Below are positions 54,230 to 63,834 of a DNA stretch of 64,000 nucleotides, in pieces. Made by a program: the position numbers and the translations under genes. Below the pieces are notes generated by a model, which saw only the letters and a program-made list of their open reading frames with translations, was not told where the DNA came from and made no database searches. The number at the start of each line of letters is the position of its first letter. The first letter of the stretch is position 1. The DNA comes from Lachnospiraceae bacterium (GTDB lineage Bacteria > Bacillota > Clostridia > Lachnospirales > Lachnospiraceae), in assembly GCA_029338675.1 (NCBI GenBank), contig JAQYAV010000137.1, positions 52,643 to 116,642 of the forward strand, in the 5' to 3' direction.

Positions 54230-55138
54230 ATGCCAATAAAAATAGATAATGATTTACCAGTAAAAAAAATATTAGAACAGGAAAACATATTTGTAATGGA
54301 CGAAAATCGTGCGGTAAAGCAGGATATTAGACCATTGGATATTCTGATTCTTAATTTAATGCCACTGAAAGAGGACACAGAACTATGTTTGTTAAGAAGC
54401 TTATCAAATACTCCGCTTCAAGTGAACATTTCCTTCATTAGAACTGTTTCCTATGAATCGAAGAATGTGTCTATATCACATCTCGAAAGATTTTATACTG
54501 ATTTTTCTAAAGTAAAATCCAGAAAATGGGATGGACTTATTATTACAGGTGCGCCTGTTGAATTAATGGAGTTTGAAGATGTGGAATATTGGAAAGAATT
54601 AACTGAAATTATGGATTGGTCTGAAAAAAATGTAACCTCTACATTACATATATGTTGGGGGGCACAGGCTGGACTATATTACAGATACGGAATAAAGAAA
54701 ATTATTTTAGATAAGAAGTTATCTGGAATATATAAACATTATACATTCCATAAAAGAACACCGCTTGTTAGAGGCTTTGATGATTCCTTCTTCGTACCAC
54801 AATCAAGATATACTGGTGTTGATAAAAATGCTATTATAAGCAACGAAAATCTTGAAATTGTATCAGAGTCGAAAGAAACTGGACCATATTTAATTATTGG
54901 TGAAAATGGTAAAAATATTTTTGTTACAGGGCATCCAGAATATGATACTATGACACTTGACAAAGAGTATAGACGAGATTTAGATAAAGGAATTAATCCT
55001 GAAATACCTTGCAATTATTATCCTGATAATAATCCCGATAATAAACCTGTTAAATCATGGCGTTGTCATGCCAACACTCTTTATACAAATTGGCTTAACT
55101 ATTATGTTTATCAAGAGACACCTTATGAATGGAGATAG
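54230..55138 (+). CDS. metA: Homoserine O-acetyltransferase (MetA family)
   Basis: The 302-residue enzyme activates homoserine in methionine synthesis. It shows the catalytic Cys C142 in LHICWGAQAGLYY, and H235 and E237 in VTGHPEYD. Residue 111 is Glu in ITGAPVELMEFE; in studied MetA enzymes Glu here favours acetyl-CoA and Gly favours succinyl-CoA, so acetyl transfer is predicted. AAAGGT precedes the ATG weakly. No SAM or T-box leader is visible upstream. Confidence 0.93.
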   Translation: MPIKIDNDLPVKKILEQENIFVMDENRAVKQDIRPLDILILNLMPLKEDTELCLLRSLSNTPLQVNISFIRTVSYESKNVSISHLERFYTDFSKVKSRKWDGLIITGAPVELMEFEDVEYWKELTEIMDWSEKNVTSTLHICWGAQAGLYYRYGIKKIILDKKLSGIYKHYTFHKRTPLVRGFDDSFFVPQSRYTGVDKNAIISNENLEIVSESKETGPYLIIGENGKNIFVTGHPEYDTMTLDKEYRRDLDKGINPEIPCNYYPDNNPDNKPVKSWRCHANTLYTNWLNYYVYQETPYEWR

Positions 55139-55153
55139 TTTTGGAGGTAGTCA

Positions 55154-55501
55154 ATGACTGTATGGGAGTTGTATGAAGAAATTCATGGTGATTTTAATCG
55201 AGTAATTGATTTATTTGAGGATGAACAGATTGCAAAAGATTTTGTAGTTATGTTTTTAGAAGACGATAGCTATGAAAATATTCATGATGCAATTAATAAG
55301 GGGGATTGGAACATAGCTTTTAGGTATGTACATTCTCTTAAGGGGCTTTGTACTAATATGGGCTTTGGTGATTTTAGTAAAGTAACAATGGAATTGACAG
55401 AGCAGCTTAGGAGCAAAAAGCCTATAAGTAATTATTCATGTTTGGACAAGTTTGATTTTGAGTATAATAGATTGATTGAATTAATAAAACAAGTTGTCTG
55501 A
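55154..55501 (+). CDS. Orphan HPt (histidine phosphotransfer) domain protein
   Basis: The 115-residue protein is a single HPt four-helix bundle. The phosphorylatable His is in AFRYVHSLKGLCTNMGF, as in CheA P1 and hybrid-kinase relays. There is no kinase or regulator gene beside it. It follows metA by 15 bases with GGAGGT and shares its terminator, so the two may be co-transcribed. Its partner kinase is elsewhere. Confidence 0.88.
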   Translation: MTVWELYEEIHGDFNRVIDLFEDEQIAKDFVVMFLEDDSYENIHDAINKGDWNIAFRYVHSLKGLCTNMGFGDFSKVTMELTEQLRSKKPISNYSCLDKFDFEYNRLIELIKQVV

Positions 55502-55549
55502 AAAATAGAGTTCTGTATTATATTAAATATAGAACTCTATTTTTGTTTT
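55502..55549. terminator. Terminator between HPt gene and the convergent flippase gene
   Basis: AAAATAGAGTTCT pairs with AGAACTCTATTTT and is flanked by T-tracts on both strands. It can serve both genes. Confidence 0.88.
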
Positions 55550-55584
55550 GAAGTAAATCTTTTTGAATACTTTGCATAAATGTA

Positions 55585-56925
55585 TTAATACTTTTTATAA
55601 AGAGAATTATTAATACTAATATAAAGAGATATGCATAATGTGAAATACGCAAATGCCATTCCTAAAATATAAGCATTTAAGCCGAGTTTTGGTACTAAAA
55701 AAATTAATACAAATATTCGGATAAAAATAGATATCAAATTAAAAAGCATAGCATTAGATATTTTGTTTATACTATTTTCTATTGTAGTAAGAATATATGA
55801 AAGATAAATTAGAGGACAAATGAAACTCATTTTTGATAGTAAAGCTCCAGCGGTAATACTTTTAAAGGTAAAGAAGCAAATTGATTTTCCAAATAAAAGA
55901 TATGTAAACCATGCGACAACACCTAAAAAACAACTAAAATATACAATTTTATTGAATAGCTTATATATTTTTTCAGTGTTACCTTTTGCGTATTCATAAG
56001 ATAATGATGGAAGAAGAATTGTAGATAAAGAACTAATAATTGTAGCAGGGAAAAGCAAAAATGGAATTACTATTCCAGATATTGTTCCAAATAACTTGAT
56101 TGATAAAGAACTATCCTTGTAAAACATATTTAACATTGATGGTAAAAACATTGTTTCAGCAGCAGAGAATAATGTAAGAGAGAGATTGTTTGTTGTTAAT
56201 GGAATGAAGTCATGGACAATGTTTTTTGACAAATATGTGAATGAAAGGTTATATTTGTTGTTTGCTTTTTTTTCGTAACTTGTGAATTTATTTTTGAAAA
56301 TAACATAATATAAGTATATAAATATAGAAAAAATTGTCGCAATAATTTCACCGCACAAAACACCTGTAACTGCAAGGGAAGAATCTAAAGTATTGTGATA
56401 TGAATTAAATGAAAGAAAATATATAATTAATATTCGTGATATTTGTTCGATAAGCTGAGAAAGACCGCTATATAATGGTTTATTATTTGCAACTAGATAT
56501 GAGTTTATACAGGCTTTGATTGAAATAAAAGGTAATGAAATACAAATAGTAGTTATTAATTTTTGACATTTAGTTACTTTTAAAACATATATACTAATTG
56601 GCTTTGACAAAATAAAAATAAATATATATGTAAAAATACTTAGAAATATAGAAAAAATAGTTGATATGGCAAAGCATTTAGTTGCATTTTCATATTGCTT
56701 TTTCCCGTTATAAAATGATATTTGCTTTGAAATAATAGTAGAAATTCCTTGCGTGCAAATTGAAATGCATAGAATATATAGAGGAAAAATCATTTGATAA
56801 ATACCTAATTCTTTAATACCAATAATTCGAGTGAGATAAATTCTGTTGATAAATCCTAGAAGTTTTGTTGTTAATCCTGTTATTGTGAGAATAAAAGTAC
56901 CTTTGATTATTTTGCTTTTAGACAT
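55585..56925 (-). CDS. SpoVB/MurJ-like lipid flippase (polysaccharide biosynthesis family)
   Basis: The 446-residue protein has about 12-14 membrane helices. The N-terminus (KGTFILTITGLTTKLLGFIN; RIIGIKELGIYQMIFPLYIL) matches the SpoVB branch of the MOP flippase superfamily. These export lipid-linked sugars such as lipid II or undecaprenyl-linked oligosaccharides. The exact cargo is unknown. It is a single minus-strand gene between two terminators. No sporulation genes are near, so SpoVB is used only as a family name. Confidence 0.88.
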   Translation of the reverse strand: MSKSKIIKGTFILTITGLTTKLLGFINRIYLTRIIGIKELGIYQMIFPLYILCISICTQGISTIISKQISFYNGKKQYENATKCFAISTIFSIFLSIFTYIFIFILSKPISIYVLKVTKCQKLITTICISLPFISIKACINSYLVANNKPLYSGLSQLIEQISRILIIYFLSFNSYHNTLDSSLAVTGVLCGEIIATIFSIFIYLYYVIFKNKFTSYEKKANNKYNLSFTYLSKNIVHDFIPLTTNNLSLTLFSAAETMFLPSMLNMFYKDSSLSIKLFGTISGIVIPFLLFPATIISSLSTILLPSLSYEYAKGNTEKIYKLFNKIVYFSCFLGVVAWFTYLLFGKSICFFTFKSITAGALLSKMSFICPLIYLSYILTTIENSINKISNAMLFNLISIFIRIFVLIFLVPKLGLNAYILGMAFAYFTLCISLYISINNSLYKKY

Positions 56926-57040
56926 ATCATGGCCTTTTTTGTTTTATTATAAATATATAATCAAAGTGATAGTAGTATTACTGAAATAATATGTCTTTTT
57001 GATAAAAAATTTCATAAGGGCAAATAACGATGTTTATTTA

Positions 57041-57076
57041 TTGACATTCTCTAATATGGGTGTTAAGTTATGGGTG
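57041..57076 (+). promoter_or_regulatory. Promoter of nifS with duplicated ATGGGTG element
   Basis: TTGACA (57041-57046) and TAAGTT (57064-57069) are 17 bases apart. The -10 box lies between two direct repeats ATGGGTG (57056-57062 and 57070-57076), 14 bases apart. Such direct repeats over a promoter suggest a repressor site, possibly linked to Fe-S status. Confidence 0.5.
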
Positions 57077-57127
57077 CAACAATAAAGAACATAATTTGTA
57101 GTTATATATTTGGAAGGGGAATTGATA

Positions 57128-58309
57128 ATGGAGAAATTTCTTTATTTAGATAATGCAGCAACTACCGCAACAAAACCAGAAGTTGTTGAAGCTATGTTGC
57201 CTTACTTTACAGAAAAATATGGTAATCCATCAAGTGTATATAGATTTTCATCACAAAGTAAAGAAGCAATTAATAATGCAAGAAAAATAATTGCAGACTC
57301 ACTTAATACAGAAGCTGCAAATATTTATTTTACTGCAGGTGGATCTGAATCAGATAACTGGGCACTTAAAGAAACTGCTCGTGCGTATGCGAATAAGGGA
57401 AAACATATTATTACAACAAAGATTGAGCATCATGCTATCCTTCATACAGGAGAGTTTTTACAAAAAGAAGGTTTTGATGTAACTTATATTAATGTTGATG
57501 AAAATGGCATAATAAAATTAGATGACTTAAGGAATGCAATTAGGCCAGATACAATATTGATTTCAGTAATGTTTGCTAATAATGAAATAGGTTCAATACA
57601 ACCAATTAAAGAAATTGGTGAATTAGCAAAGCAAAATGGAATATTATTTCATACAGATGCAGTTCAGGCCTATGGCCAGCTTCCAATAGATGTAGAAGAA
57701 ATGAATATAGATATGTTGTCTGCAAGTGGTCATAAATTAGGTGGCCCTAAAGGAATCGGATTTTTATATATTAGAAAAGGAATAAAAATTCTAAACTTAA
57801 TTCATGGCGGTGGTCAAGAAAGAAGTAGAAGAGCGGGAACTGAAAATGTACCTGGAATTGTTGGCTTTGGTAAGGCTGTTGAAATCGCAATAGCAACAAT
57901 GAATGAGCGAATTGAAAAAGAGACAAAAACAAGAGATTATTTGATTGATAAAGTATTAAAAGAGATACCTTTTACAAGACTTAATGGTCATAGAACCAAT
58001 CGTTTGCCTAATAATATTAACTTTAGCTTTCAGTTTATTGAAGGAGAGTCAATGTTAATTATGCTTGATATGGCTGGAATTTGTGCATCTAGTGGATCAG
58101 CATGTACATCAGGTTCATTAGATCCTTCACATGTATTACTTGCTATTGGCCTTCCGCATGAGATTGCACATGGCTCATTAAGAATAACAATTAATGAGGA
58201 ACACACAATAGAAGATATGGATTATGTAATTGAAAAGTTAAAGAGTATAGTAGAACGTTTAAGAAGTATGTCGCCTTTATATGAGGATTATATGAGGAAG
58301 AATAGCTAA
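57128..58309 (+). CDS. nifS: Cysteine desulfurase NifS/IscS
   Basis: The PLP enzyme supplies sulfur for Fe-S clusters. It has YLDNAATT at the N-terminus, TAGGSESDNWAL, the PLP-Lys in SASGHKLGGPKG and the active Cys in SSGSACTSGSLDP. ATG 57128 is chosen because GGAAGGGG lies 8 bases upstream; an in-frame start at 57110 overlaps that site. It is followed by nifU. Confidence 0.95.
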   Translation: MEKFLYLDNAATTATKPEVVEAMLPYFTEKYGNPSSVYRFSSQSKEAINNARKIIADSLNTEAANIYFTAGGSESDNWALKETARAYANKGKHIITTKIEHHAILHTGEFLQKEGFDVTYINVDENGIIKLDDLRNAIRPDTILISVMFANNEIGSIQPIKEIGELAKQNGILFHTDAVQAYGQLPIDVEEMNIDMLSASGHKLGGPKGIGFLYIRKGIKILNLIHGGGQERSRRAGTENVPGIVGFGKAVEIAIATMNERIEKETKTRDYLIDKVLKEIPFTRLNGHRTNRLPNNINFSFQFIEGESMLIMLDMAGICASSGSACTSGSLDPSHVLLAIGLPHEIAHGSLRITINEEHTIEDMDYVIEKLKSIVERLRSMSPLYEDYMRKNS

Positions 58310-58347
58310 TTTGTATTTACGATAGTTAAATTGAGGAGGAACAATCA

Positions 58348-58785
58348 ATGTATAGCGAGAAAGTAATGGATCATTTCCAAAATCCTAGAAATGTAGGAGA
58401 GATAGAGAATGCTAGTGGTGTTGGTACAGTTGGCAATGCAAAATGTGGTGATATTATGAGAATATATTTTGATATCGATGAGAATCAGGTAATTCGTGAT
58501 GTTAAGTTCAAGACATTTGGATGCGGAGCTGCAGTGGCAACAAGTAGTATGGCTACTGAATTAGTAAAAGGCAAAACAATATACGAAGCATTAGAAGTAA
58601 CTAATAAGGCTGTTATGGAAGCACTTGATGGACTTCCACCTGTCAAAGTACATTGTTCATTATTGGCAGAGGAGGCTATTCATGCAGCATTATGGGATTA
58701 TGCAGAAAAAAATGGCATCAAAATAGAGGGACTTTCTAAACCTAAAACTGATATAAGTGAAGAAGAGGTCGAGGAAGAATACTAA
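58348..58785 (+). CDS. nifU: Fe-S cluster scaffold NifU/IscU N-terminal type
   Basis: The 145-residue scaffold has the three cluster Cys in VGNAKCGDIMR, KTFGCGAAVAT and VKVHCSLLAEEAIHAAL. Only the IscU-like domain is present, without the ferredoxin and C-terminal parts of full NifU. It takes sulfur from the desulfurase encoded just upstream. GAGGAGG precedes the ATG. Confidence 0.95.
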   Translation: MYSEKVMDHFQNPRNVGEIENASGVGTVGNAKCGDIMRIYFDIDENQVIRDVKFKTFGCGAAVATSSMATELVKGKTIYEALEVTNKAVMEALDGLPPVKVHCSLLAEEAIHAALWDYAEKNGIKIEGLSKPKTDISEEEVEEEY

Positions 58786-58789
58786 ATAA

Positions 58790-58841
58790 AAAAGAACTTA
58801 TGCTAGTGATTCTATTAGATACTAGTGTAAGTTCTTTTTTT
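58790..58841 (+). terminator. Terminator after nifU
   Basis: AAAGAACTTATGCTAGT pairs with ACTAGTGTAAGTTCTTT (one mismatch) and is followed by TTTT. It ends the nifS-nifU message. Confidence 0.9.
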
Positions 58842-58917
58842 GTAAATAAAAGAGTGGTATCAGATTAAATGATAAATAAATCGAATATTATATTAAATTT
58901 TATCGTAATTAAGATTT

Positions 58918-59739
58918 TTATGCTGTTTCAATTAAATTAAATGCTGGTTTACGATTACAATATGTACAGTAATATTTGAAACCGTTAGATAACAATAACT
59001 CTTTAACATAATCAAATTCATATCCAATACGGGAGGTAATATGTGCGTCGCTTCCAACAGTGATAATCTCCCCACCAAGCTCTTTATAGAGTTTTAATAA
59101 GTCAGGATGTGGATGGGCAAATGGTAATCCAGCATATAAACCACCAGTGTTGATTTCAATGCCTTTTCCGTCATGTATTATTGTTGTTAATATATCCTTG
59201 AATAAATCGTAATAATCATTAAAATGATAATTTAGTGATTTTGATTTTCCATAACGAACAACATAATCTAAATGTCCATATACATTGTAATTCTTAAAAT
59301 GTTTAACATTATATTGTATTGTTTCAAAATACTCTTCAAAGGCTTGCTTATCTGTTTTATTGTAGAAATACTCTTTGTTATAGGGATCTAATCCGTTTAC
59401 AATATGAGAGCTTGCAATGACAAAATCAAAATTTGAGTTTTTTAATAAATTTTCTAATTCTTGACAAGTTGTAGACATAACTCCAAGCTCAATACCAATC
59501 TTTAAATTCATAGAAGAATTAAGAGTAGATTTAATTTTTAACAATTCATTCTTATATGCATCTAAATCTAAATCGAATGTTAATTCTGGTTCATCAGGAT
59601 TTATAGGAAAATTCATATCATAGTGATCTGTTATACAAATTGAATTCATACCAATAGAAGTTGCTTTTTTTATAACATCATTCACTGGTGTATCAGAATC
59701 AGAAGAAAATGATGTATGTAAATGATAATCTGGAAACAT
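58918..59739 (-). CDS. PHP-domain histidinol-phosphatase (HisJ/HisK type)
   Basis: The 273-residue protein has the PHP metal-site pattern: DYHLHTSFSSDSD, CITDHYDMN, IGIELGV, ASSHIVNG, VYGHLDYV, and VGSDAH near the end. It dephosphorylates histidinol phosphate in His synthesis or a related phosphoester. ATG 59739 is preferred; AAGGAGG (minus strand) is 8 bases before it and only one base before an earlier ATG. No his genes are near. Confidence 0.88.
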   Translation of the reverse strand: MFPDYHLHTSFSSDSDTPVNDVIKKATSIGMNSICITDHYDMNFPINPDEPELTFDLDLDAYKNELLKIKSTLNSSMNLKIGIELGVMSTTCQELENLLKNSNFDFVIASSHIVNGLDPYNKEYFYNKTDKQAFEEYFETIQYNVKHFKNYNVYGHLDYVVRYGKSKSLNYHFNDYYDLFKDILTTIIHDGKGIEINTGGLYAGLPFAHPHPDLLKLYKELGGEIITVGSDAHITSRIGYEFDYVKELLLSNGFKYYCTYCNRKPAFNLIETA

Positions 59740-59821
59740 ATCCATACCTCCTTGAAATAAATACAATAATTATAAAGTATTTTTTTACAAGATAAAACAG
59801 AAAAAATTACTAATTTAACAC

Positions 59822-59850
59822 TTGAATTTTAAATGAAAAGAAGTTATTAT
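59822..59850 (+). promoter_or_regulatory. Promoter of gapA
   Basis: TTGAAT (59822-59827) and TATTAT (59845-59850) are 17 bases apart. A hairpin in the leader (ACTGCAA/TTGCAGT, 59878-59895) follows near the transcription start and may act as an operator or as an mRNA-stabilising 5' stem. Confidence 0.75.
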
Positions 59851-59937
59851 GTTTTTGTGAATAATCACAGATTAACTACTGCAAGCCATTGCAGTATTTA
59901 TAAATCATATTATTTCAAAACTTAGGAGGAATATAAA

Positions 59938-60960
59938 ATGGCAGTTAAAGTAGCAATTAATGGTTTTGGACGTATTGGTCGTCTTGCATTCAGACAGATG
60001 TTTGACGCAGAAGGATATGAAGTAGTTGCAATCAACGACTTAACAAAGCCTTCAATGCTTGCACACTTATTAAAGTATGATTCATCACAGGGTAAGTATC
60101 AGTATGCTGACCAGGTTTCAGCTGATGATGAAGCTGGTACAATCACTGTATGTGGAAAAACATTAAAGATTTATGCTGAGGCAGATGCTAAGAACCTTCC
60201 ATGGGGACAGCTTGATGTAGATGTAGTACTTGAGTGTACTGGTTTCTATGTATCAAAGGCTAAGTCACAGGCTCATATCGATGCAGGTGCTAAGAAGGTA
60301 GTTATTTCAGCTCCAGCTGGTAATGATCTTCCTACAATCGTTTACAGCGTTAACGAGAATACTCTTACTAAGGATGATAAGATTATCTCAGCTGCTTCAT
60401 GTACAACAAACTGTTTAGCTCCAATGGCTAAGGCACTTAATGATTACGCTCCAATCCAGTCTGGTATCATGGCAACAATCCATGCTTATACTGGTGATCA
60501 GATGGTACTTGATGGACCACATAGAAAAGGTGATTTAAGAAGAGCACGTGCTGCTGCTGTTAACATCGTTCCTAACTCAACAGGTGCTGCTAAGGCAATC
60601 GGTTTAGTTATTCCAGAACTTAACGGAAAGCTTATCGGATCTGCACAGAGAGTTCCAGTTCCAACTGGTTCTACTACAATTCTTACTGCAGTTGTTAAGG
60701 GTTCAGATGTAACTAAGGAAGGAATCAACGCTGCTATGAAGGCTGCTGCTTCAGAGTCTTATGGTTACAACGAGGAAGAAATCGTTTCTTCAGATATCGT
60801 TGGAATGAGATATGGTTCATTATTTGATGCAACTCAGACTATGGTTGCTAAGATTGCTGACGATCTTTACGAGGTTCAGGTTGTTTCTTGGTATGATAAC
60901 GAGAACTCATACACTAGCCAGATGGTTAGAACAATCAAGTACTTCGCTGAGTTAGCTTAA
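59938..60960 (+). CDS. gapA: Glyceraldehyde-3-phosphate dehydrogenase
   Basis: The 340-residue NAD-dependent enzyme has the Rossmann motif [16 protein letters not shown], the catalytic Cys in [15 protein letters not shown] and the conserved WYDNENSY. It works in glycolysis and heads the gapA-pgk-tpiA cluster. Codon use is strongly biased, as expected for high expression. TAGGAGGA precedes the ATG. Confidence 0.98.
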   Translation: MAVKVAINGFGRIGRLAFRQMFDAEGYEVVAINDLTKPSMLAHLLKYDSSQGKYQYADQVSADDEAGTITVCGKTLKIYAEADAKNLPWGQLDVDVVLECTGFYVSKAKSQAHIDAGAKKVVISAPAGNDLPTIVYSVNENTLTKDDKIISAASCTTNCLAPMAKALNDYAPIQSGIMATIHAYTGDQMVLDGPHRKGDLRRARAAAVNIVPNSTGAAKAIGLVIPELNGKLIGSAQRVPVPTGSTTILTAVVKGSDVTKEGINAAMKAAASESYGYNEEEIVSSDIVGMRYGSLFDATQTMVAKIADDLYEVQVVSWYDNENSYTSQMVRTIKYFAELA

Positions 60961-60987
60961 TTAACTGAGATTTAATTCAGACCTAAT

Positions 60988-61018
60988 AGGTCCGGTCTTT
61001 TGGGATCGGACCTTTTTT
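60988..61018 (+). terminator. Terminator/attenuator between gapA and pgk
   Basis: AGGTCCGGTC pairs with GATCGGACCT (one G-U), followed by TTTTTT. An alternative hairpin GACCT/AGGTC (60980-60992) overlaps the 5' arm. The next gene starts 26 bases later, so partial readthrough is likely to set the gapA:pgk ratio. Confidence 0.8.
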
Positions 61019-61043
61019 AAAATCAATTAAGGAGGATTTATCA

Positions 61044-62255
61044 ATGTCATTAAATAAGAAATCAGTTGATGATATTAATGTAAAGGGACTTAGAGTTCTT
61101 TGCAGATGTGATTTTAACGTACCAATTATTGAAGGAAAGATTACAGACGAAAATCGTCTTGTTGCTGCTCTTCCAACAATTAAGAAGCTTATTGCAGATG
61201 GAGGAAAGGTTATCCTTTGCTCACACCTTGGAAAAGTTAAAACAGAAGAGGATAAGATTACTAAAACACTTGCTCCAGTTGCAGAGCGTTTATCAGTTCT
61301 TCTTGGTCAAAATGTAAAATTTGTTGCTGATCCAGAAGTTGTAGGTGAAAATGCAAAGGCTGCAGTTGCTGCAATGAATGATGGAGATGTTATTCTTCTT
61401 GAGAATACTCGTTTTAGAGCAGAAGAAACTAAGAATGGAGAGGCATTTAGCAAAGATTTAGCAAGTATTTGTGATGTTTTTGTTAATGATGCATTTGGTA
61501 CTGCTCATAGAGCTCATTGTTCAAATGTTGGTGTTGCACAGTTAGTTGATACAGCTGTTGTTGGATACTTAATGCAAAAGGAAATTGATTTCCTTGGCAA
61601 TGCTGTAGAAAATCCAGTTAGACCATTTGTAGCAATTCTTGGTGGTGCAAAGGTTGCTGACAAATTGAATGTTATTTCAAACTTACTTGAGAAATGTGAT
61701 ACACTCATTATTGGTGGTGGTATGGCGTATACATTCTTAAAGGCTAAGGGTTATGAAATAGGTAAGTCATTAGTTGATGAAACTAAGATTGACTATTGTA
61801 AGGAGATGATGGAGAAGGCTGATAAGCTTGGAAAGAAATTATTACTTCCAGTTGATTCTGTTATGATAGATGATTTCCCTAATCCAATTGATGCTCCTAT
61901 TGATGTAACAGTATTTGACGCTGATAAGATGGATGCAAATAAAGAGGGTTGTGATATTGGACCAAAGACTATAGAGCTTTATTCTGATGCAGTAAAATCC
62001 GCTAAGACAGTTGTATGGAATGGACCTATGGGTGTATTTGAAAATCCTACTCTTGCAAAGGGTACTAAGGCTGTAGCTGCTGCTCTTGCAGAAACAGATG
62101 CAACAACAATAATTGGTGGTGGAGATTCAGCCGCTGCTGTTAATCAGCTTGGATACGGTGGAAAGATGAGCCACATATCAACAGGTGGTGGAGCTTCACT
62201 TGAATTCCTTGAGGGTAAGGAACTTCCAGGTGTGGTTGCAGCTAACGATAAATAA
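61044..62255 (+). CDS. pgk: Phosphoglycerate kinase
   Basis: The 403-residue enzyme makes ATP from 1,3-bisphosphoglycerate. It has [32 protein letters not shown], the substrate and nucleotide sites [20 protein letters not shown] and [20 protein letters not shown] precedes the ATG. Confidence 0.98.
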   Translation: MSLNKKSVDDINVKGLRVLCRCDFNVPIIEGKITDENRLVAALPTIKKLIADGGKVILCSHLGKVKTEEDKITKTLAPVAERLSVLLGQNVKFVADPEVVGENAKAAVAAMNDGDVILLENTRFRAEETKNGEAFSKDLASICDVFVNDAFGTAHRAHCSNVGVAQLVDTAVVGYLMQKEIDFLGNAVENPVRPFVAILGGAKVADKLNVISNLLEKCDTLIIGGGMAYTFLKAKGYEIGKSLVDETKIDYCKEMMEKADKLGKKLLLPVDSVMIDDFPNPIDAPIDVTVFDADKMDANKEGCDIGPKTIELYSDAVKSAKTVVWNGPMGVFENPTLAKGTKAVAAALAETDATTIIGGGDSAAAVNQLGYGGKMSHISTGGGASLEFLEGKELPGVVAANDK

Positions 62256-62269
62256 TAATGCTATTACAA

Positions 62270-62298
62270 GTTCTAGAGTACGTATAGTACTCTAGAAC
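62270..62298 (+). other. Perfect 12-bp hairpin between pgk and tpiA
   Basis: GTTCTAGAGTAC pairs perfectly with GTACTCTAGAAC across a five-base loop. Only a weak AATTTTG tract follows, so it may be a poor terminator or a stabilising stem for the gapA-pgk message. Confidence 0.7.
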
Positions 62299-62433
62299 AA
62301 TTTTGTGTTTATCTGTTTCTTAAAGGATATATGCAATTTCAAATTAATATATTTCAATGTAATTTATTTTGATAGTTTTGACAGATTAATAAGTTATGTT
62401 AAGGCAAATATAAAATTTAAGGAGAATTAAGAA

Positions 62434-63186
62434 ATGGCAAGAAGAAAAATTATCGCAGGAAACTGGAAAATGAATATGACTCCTTCGCAGGCACTTAAGC
62501 TTGTTGAAGAGTTAAAGCCACTCGTAGTAAATGATGATGTAGATGTAGTATACTGTGTTCCTGCAATTGATATTGTACCAGTTGTTGAAGCTGTAAAGGG
62601 TACTAATGTAGCTGTTGGTGCTGAGAATATGTATGTAGAAGATAGTGGTGCATTTACAGGTGAAATCAGTGCTCCTATGTTAGTTGATGCTGGTGTTAAA
62701 TATGTTATTATTGGACATTCAGAGCGTCGCGATTACTTTAATGAGGATGATGCATTCCTTAATAAGAAAGTAATTAAAGCTATTGAAGCTGGTTTAACTC
62801 CAATTTTATGTTGTGGAGAATCACTTGAACAAAGAGAACTCGGTGTAACTATGGATTGGATTAGACTTCAGATTAAGTCTGATTTAGCAAATGTTTCAGC
62901 TGATGATGTTAAAAATATTGTTATTGCATATGAGCCAATTTGGGCTATTGGTACAGGAAAGACTGCAACTTCAGATCAGGCAGAAGAAGTATGTAAGGGA
63001 ATTCGTGAATTAATAGCTGAAATGTATGATCAGGCTACTGCTGATGCTGTTCGTATTCAGTATGGTGGATCTATGAATGCTGGAAATGCTGCAGAGTTAC
63101 TTGCAAAACCAAATATTGATGGTGGTTTAATTGGTGGAGCATCACTTAAGGCAGACTTCGGTAAAGTTGTTAACTATAATAAATAA
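62434..63186 (+). CDS. tpiA: Triosephosphate isomerase
   Basis: The 250-residue enzyme interconverts the two triose phosphates. It has the N-terminal AGNWKMNMT, catalytic His in [12 protein letters not shown], catalytic Glu in [15 protein letters not shown] and the phosphate-binding [17 protein letters not shown] (62378-62383) upstream has a weak TAAGGC partner at 16 bases, so a separate promoter is possible. AAGGAGA precedes the ATG. Confidence 0.98.
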   Translation: MARRKIIAGNWKMNMTPSQALKLVEELKPLVVNDDVDVVYCVPAIDIVPVVEAVKGTNVAVGAENMYVEDSGAFTGEISAPMLVDAGVKYVIIGHSERRDYFNEDDAFLNKKVIKAIEAGLTPILCCGESLEQRELGVTMDWIRLQIKSDLANVSADDVKNIVIAYEPIWAIGTGKTATSDQAEEVCKGIRELIAEMYDQATADAVRIQYGGSMNAGNAAELLAKPNIDGGLIGGASLKADFGKVVNYNK

Positions 63187-63210
63187 TTAAAGTATTTATA
63201 ATGATGAAGA

Positions 63211-63247
63211 AGAGGTTGGATTATATATTGATTCAATCTCTTTTTTT
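63211..63247 (+). terminator. Terminator after tpiA
   Basis: AGAGGTTGGAT pairs with ATTCAATCTCT (with two G-U pairs), followed by T residues. It ends the glycolytic cluster. Confidence 0.82.
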
Positions 63248-63711
63248 ATTGATAAAAGTTAAGTATAACTATTAATCAATACGAATTAGAATAATATAAA
63301 TAAAAATATAAAAATAAAAAATAATAAATGCCACAAAAGTAAACAGAAAAGATAATATTAAAAGTGAAGAGAAAATAAAAGTTAAGATAAAAATAAAATT
63401 AATGAAAATAGTAAAAGAAAAAAAGATTTTGCTAATATATAAGTAAACTAATACGATAATTAAATAATATTTAAGTAAAGATATATTTATGATTTTTTAC
63501 ATAATAAAACATTCAAAGTAATATATGTTCGAATAAAAAATATATAAACTATTAAAATATAAATAAAATTGTTATTATTTTTGTTAGCATTATATTAAAT
63601 AAATACATAATTATACTTGTTACATAAAAGCTTATAAAATAAAGTTGAATATAATAATAAAAAGCTTAAAGAATAATTTAGGTTAAAATTATTAAATTCA
63701 GCAAAATAGTG
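63248..63711. other. Very AT-rich gene-free stretch upstream of the rRNA promoters
   Basis: About 460 bases composed almost only of A and T, with scattered single G and C. No open frame, hairpin or ribosome site is convincing. A-tracts close to the promoters could serve as UP elements or bind nucleoid proteins. Confidence 0.6.
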
Positions 63712-63740
63712 TTGACTTCTAAAAAACATAGTGGTATATT
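63712..63740 (+). promoter_or_regulatory. Promoter P1 of the likely rRNA operon
   Basis: TTGACT (63712-63717) and TATATT (63735-63740) are 17 bases apart. The first transcribed bases read AAACAAGC then TGTCGC, matching the segment after P2. Confidence 0.75.
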
Positions 63741-63805
63741 AAACAAGCTGTCGCGAAAAACAGAGATTGATTAAGAAACAGCAGTAAAAATAAATAAAAA
63801 AGTTG

Positions 63806-63834
63806 TTGACAAATAAACAGCTTTTTGATATTAT
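63806..63834 (+). promoter_or_regulatory. Promoter P2 of the likely rRNA operon
   Basis: TTGACA (63806-63811, perfect) and TATTAT (63829-63834) are 17 bases apart. Eight bases after the -10 box comes TGTCGC, exactly as at P1. A hairpin GTTGTC/GACAAC (63841-63858) lies at the transcript start. Confidence 0.8.

Noticed and set aside
63248..63711. Replication origin
   Set aside because: The stretch is very AT-rich, but I see no DnaA-box clusters or dnaA/dnaN genes nearby.
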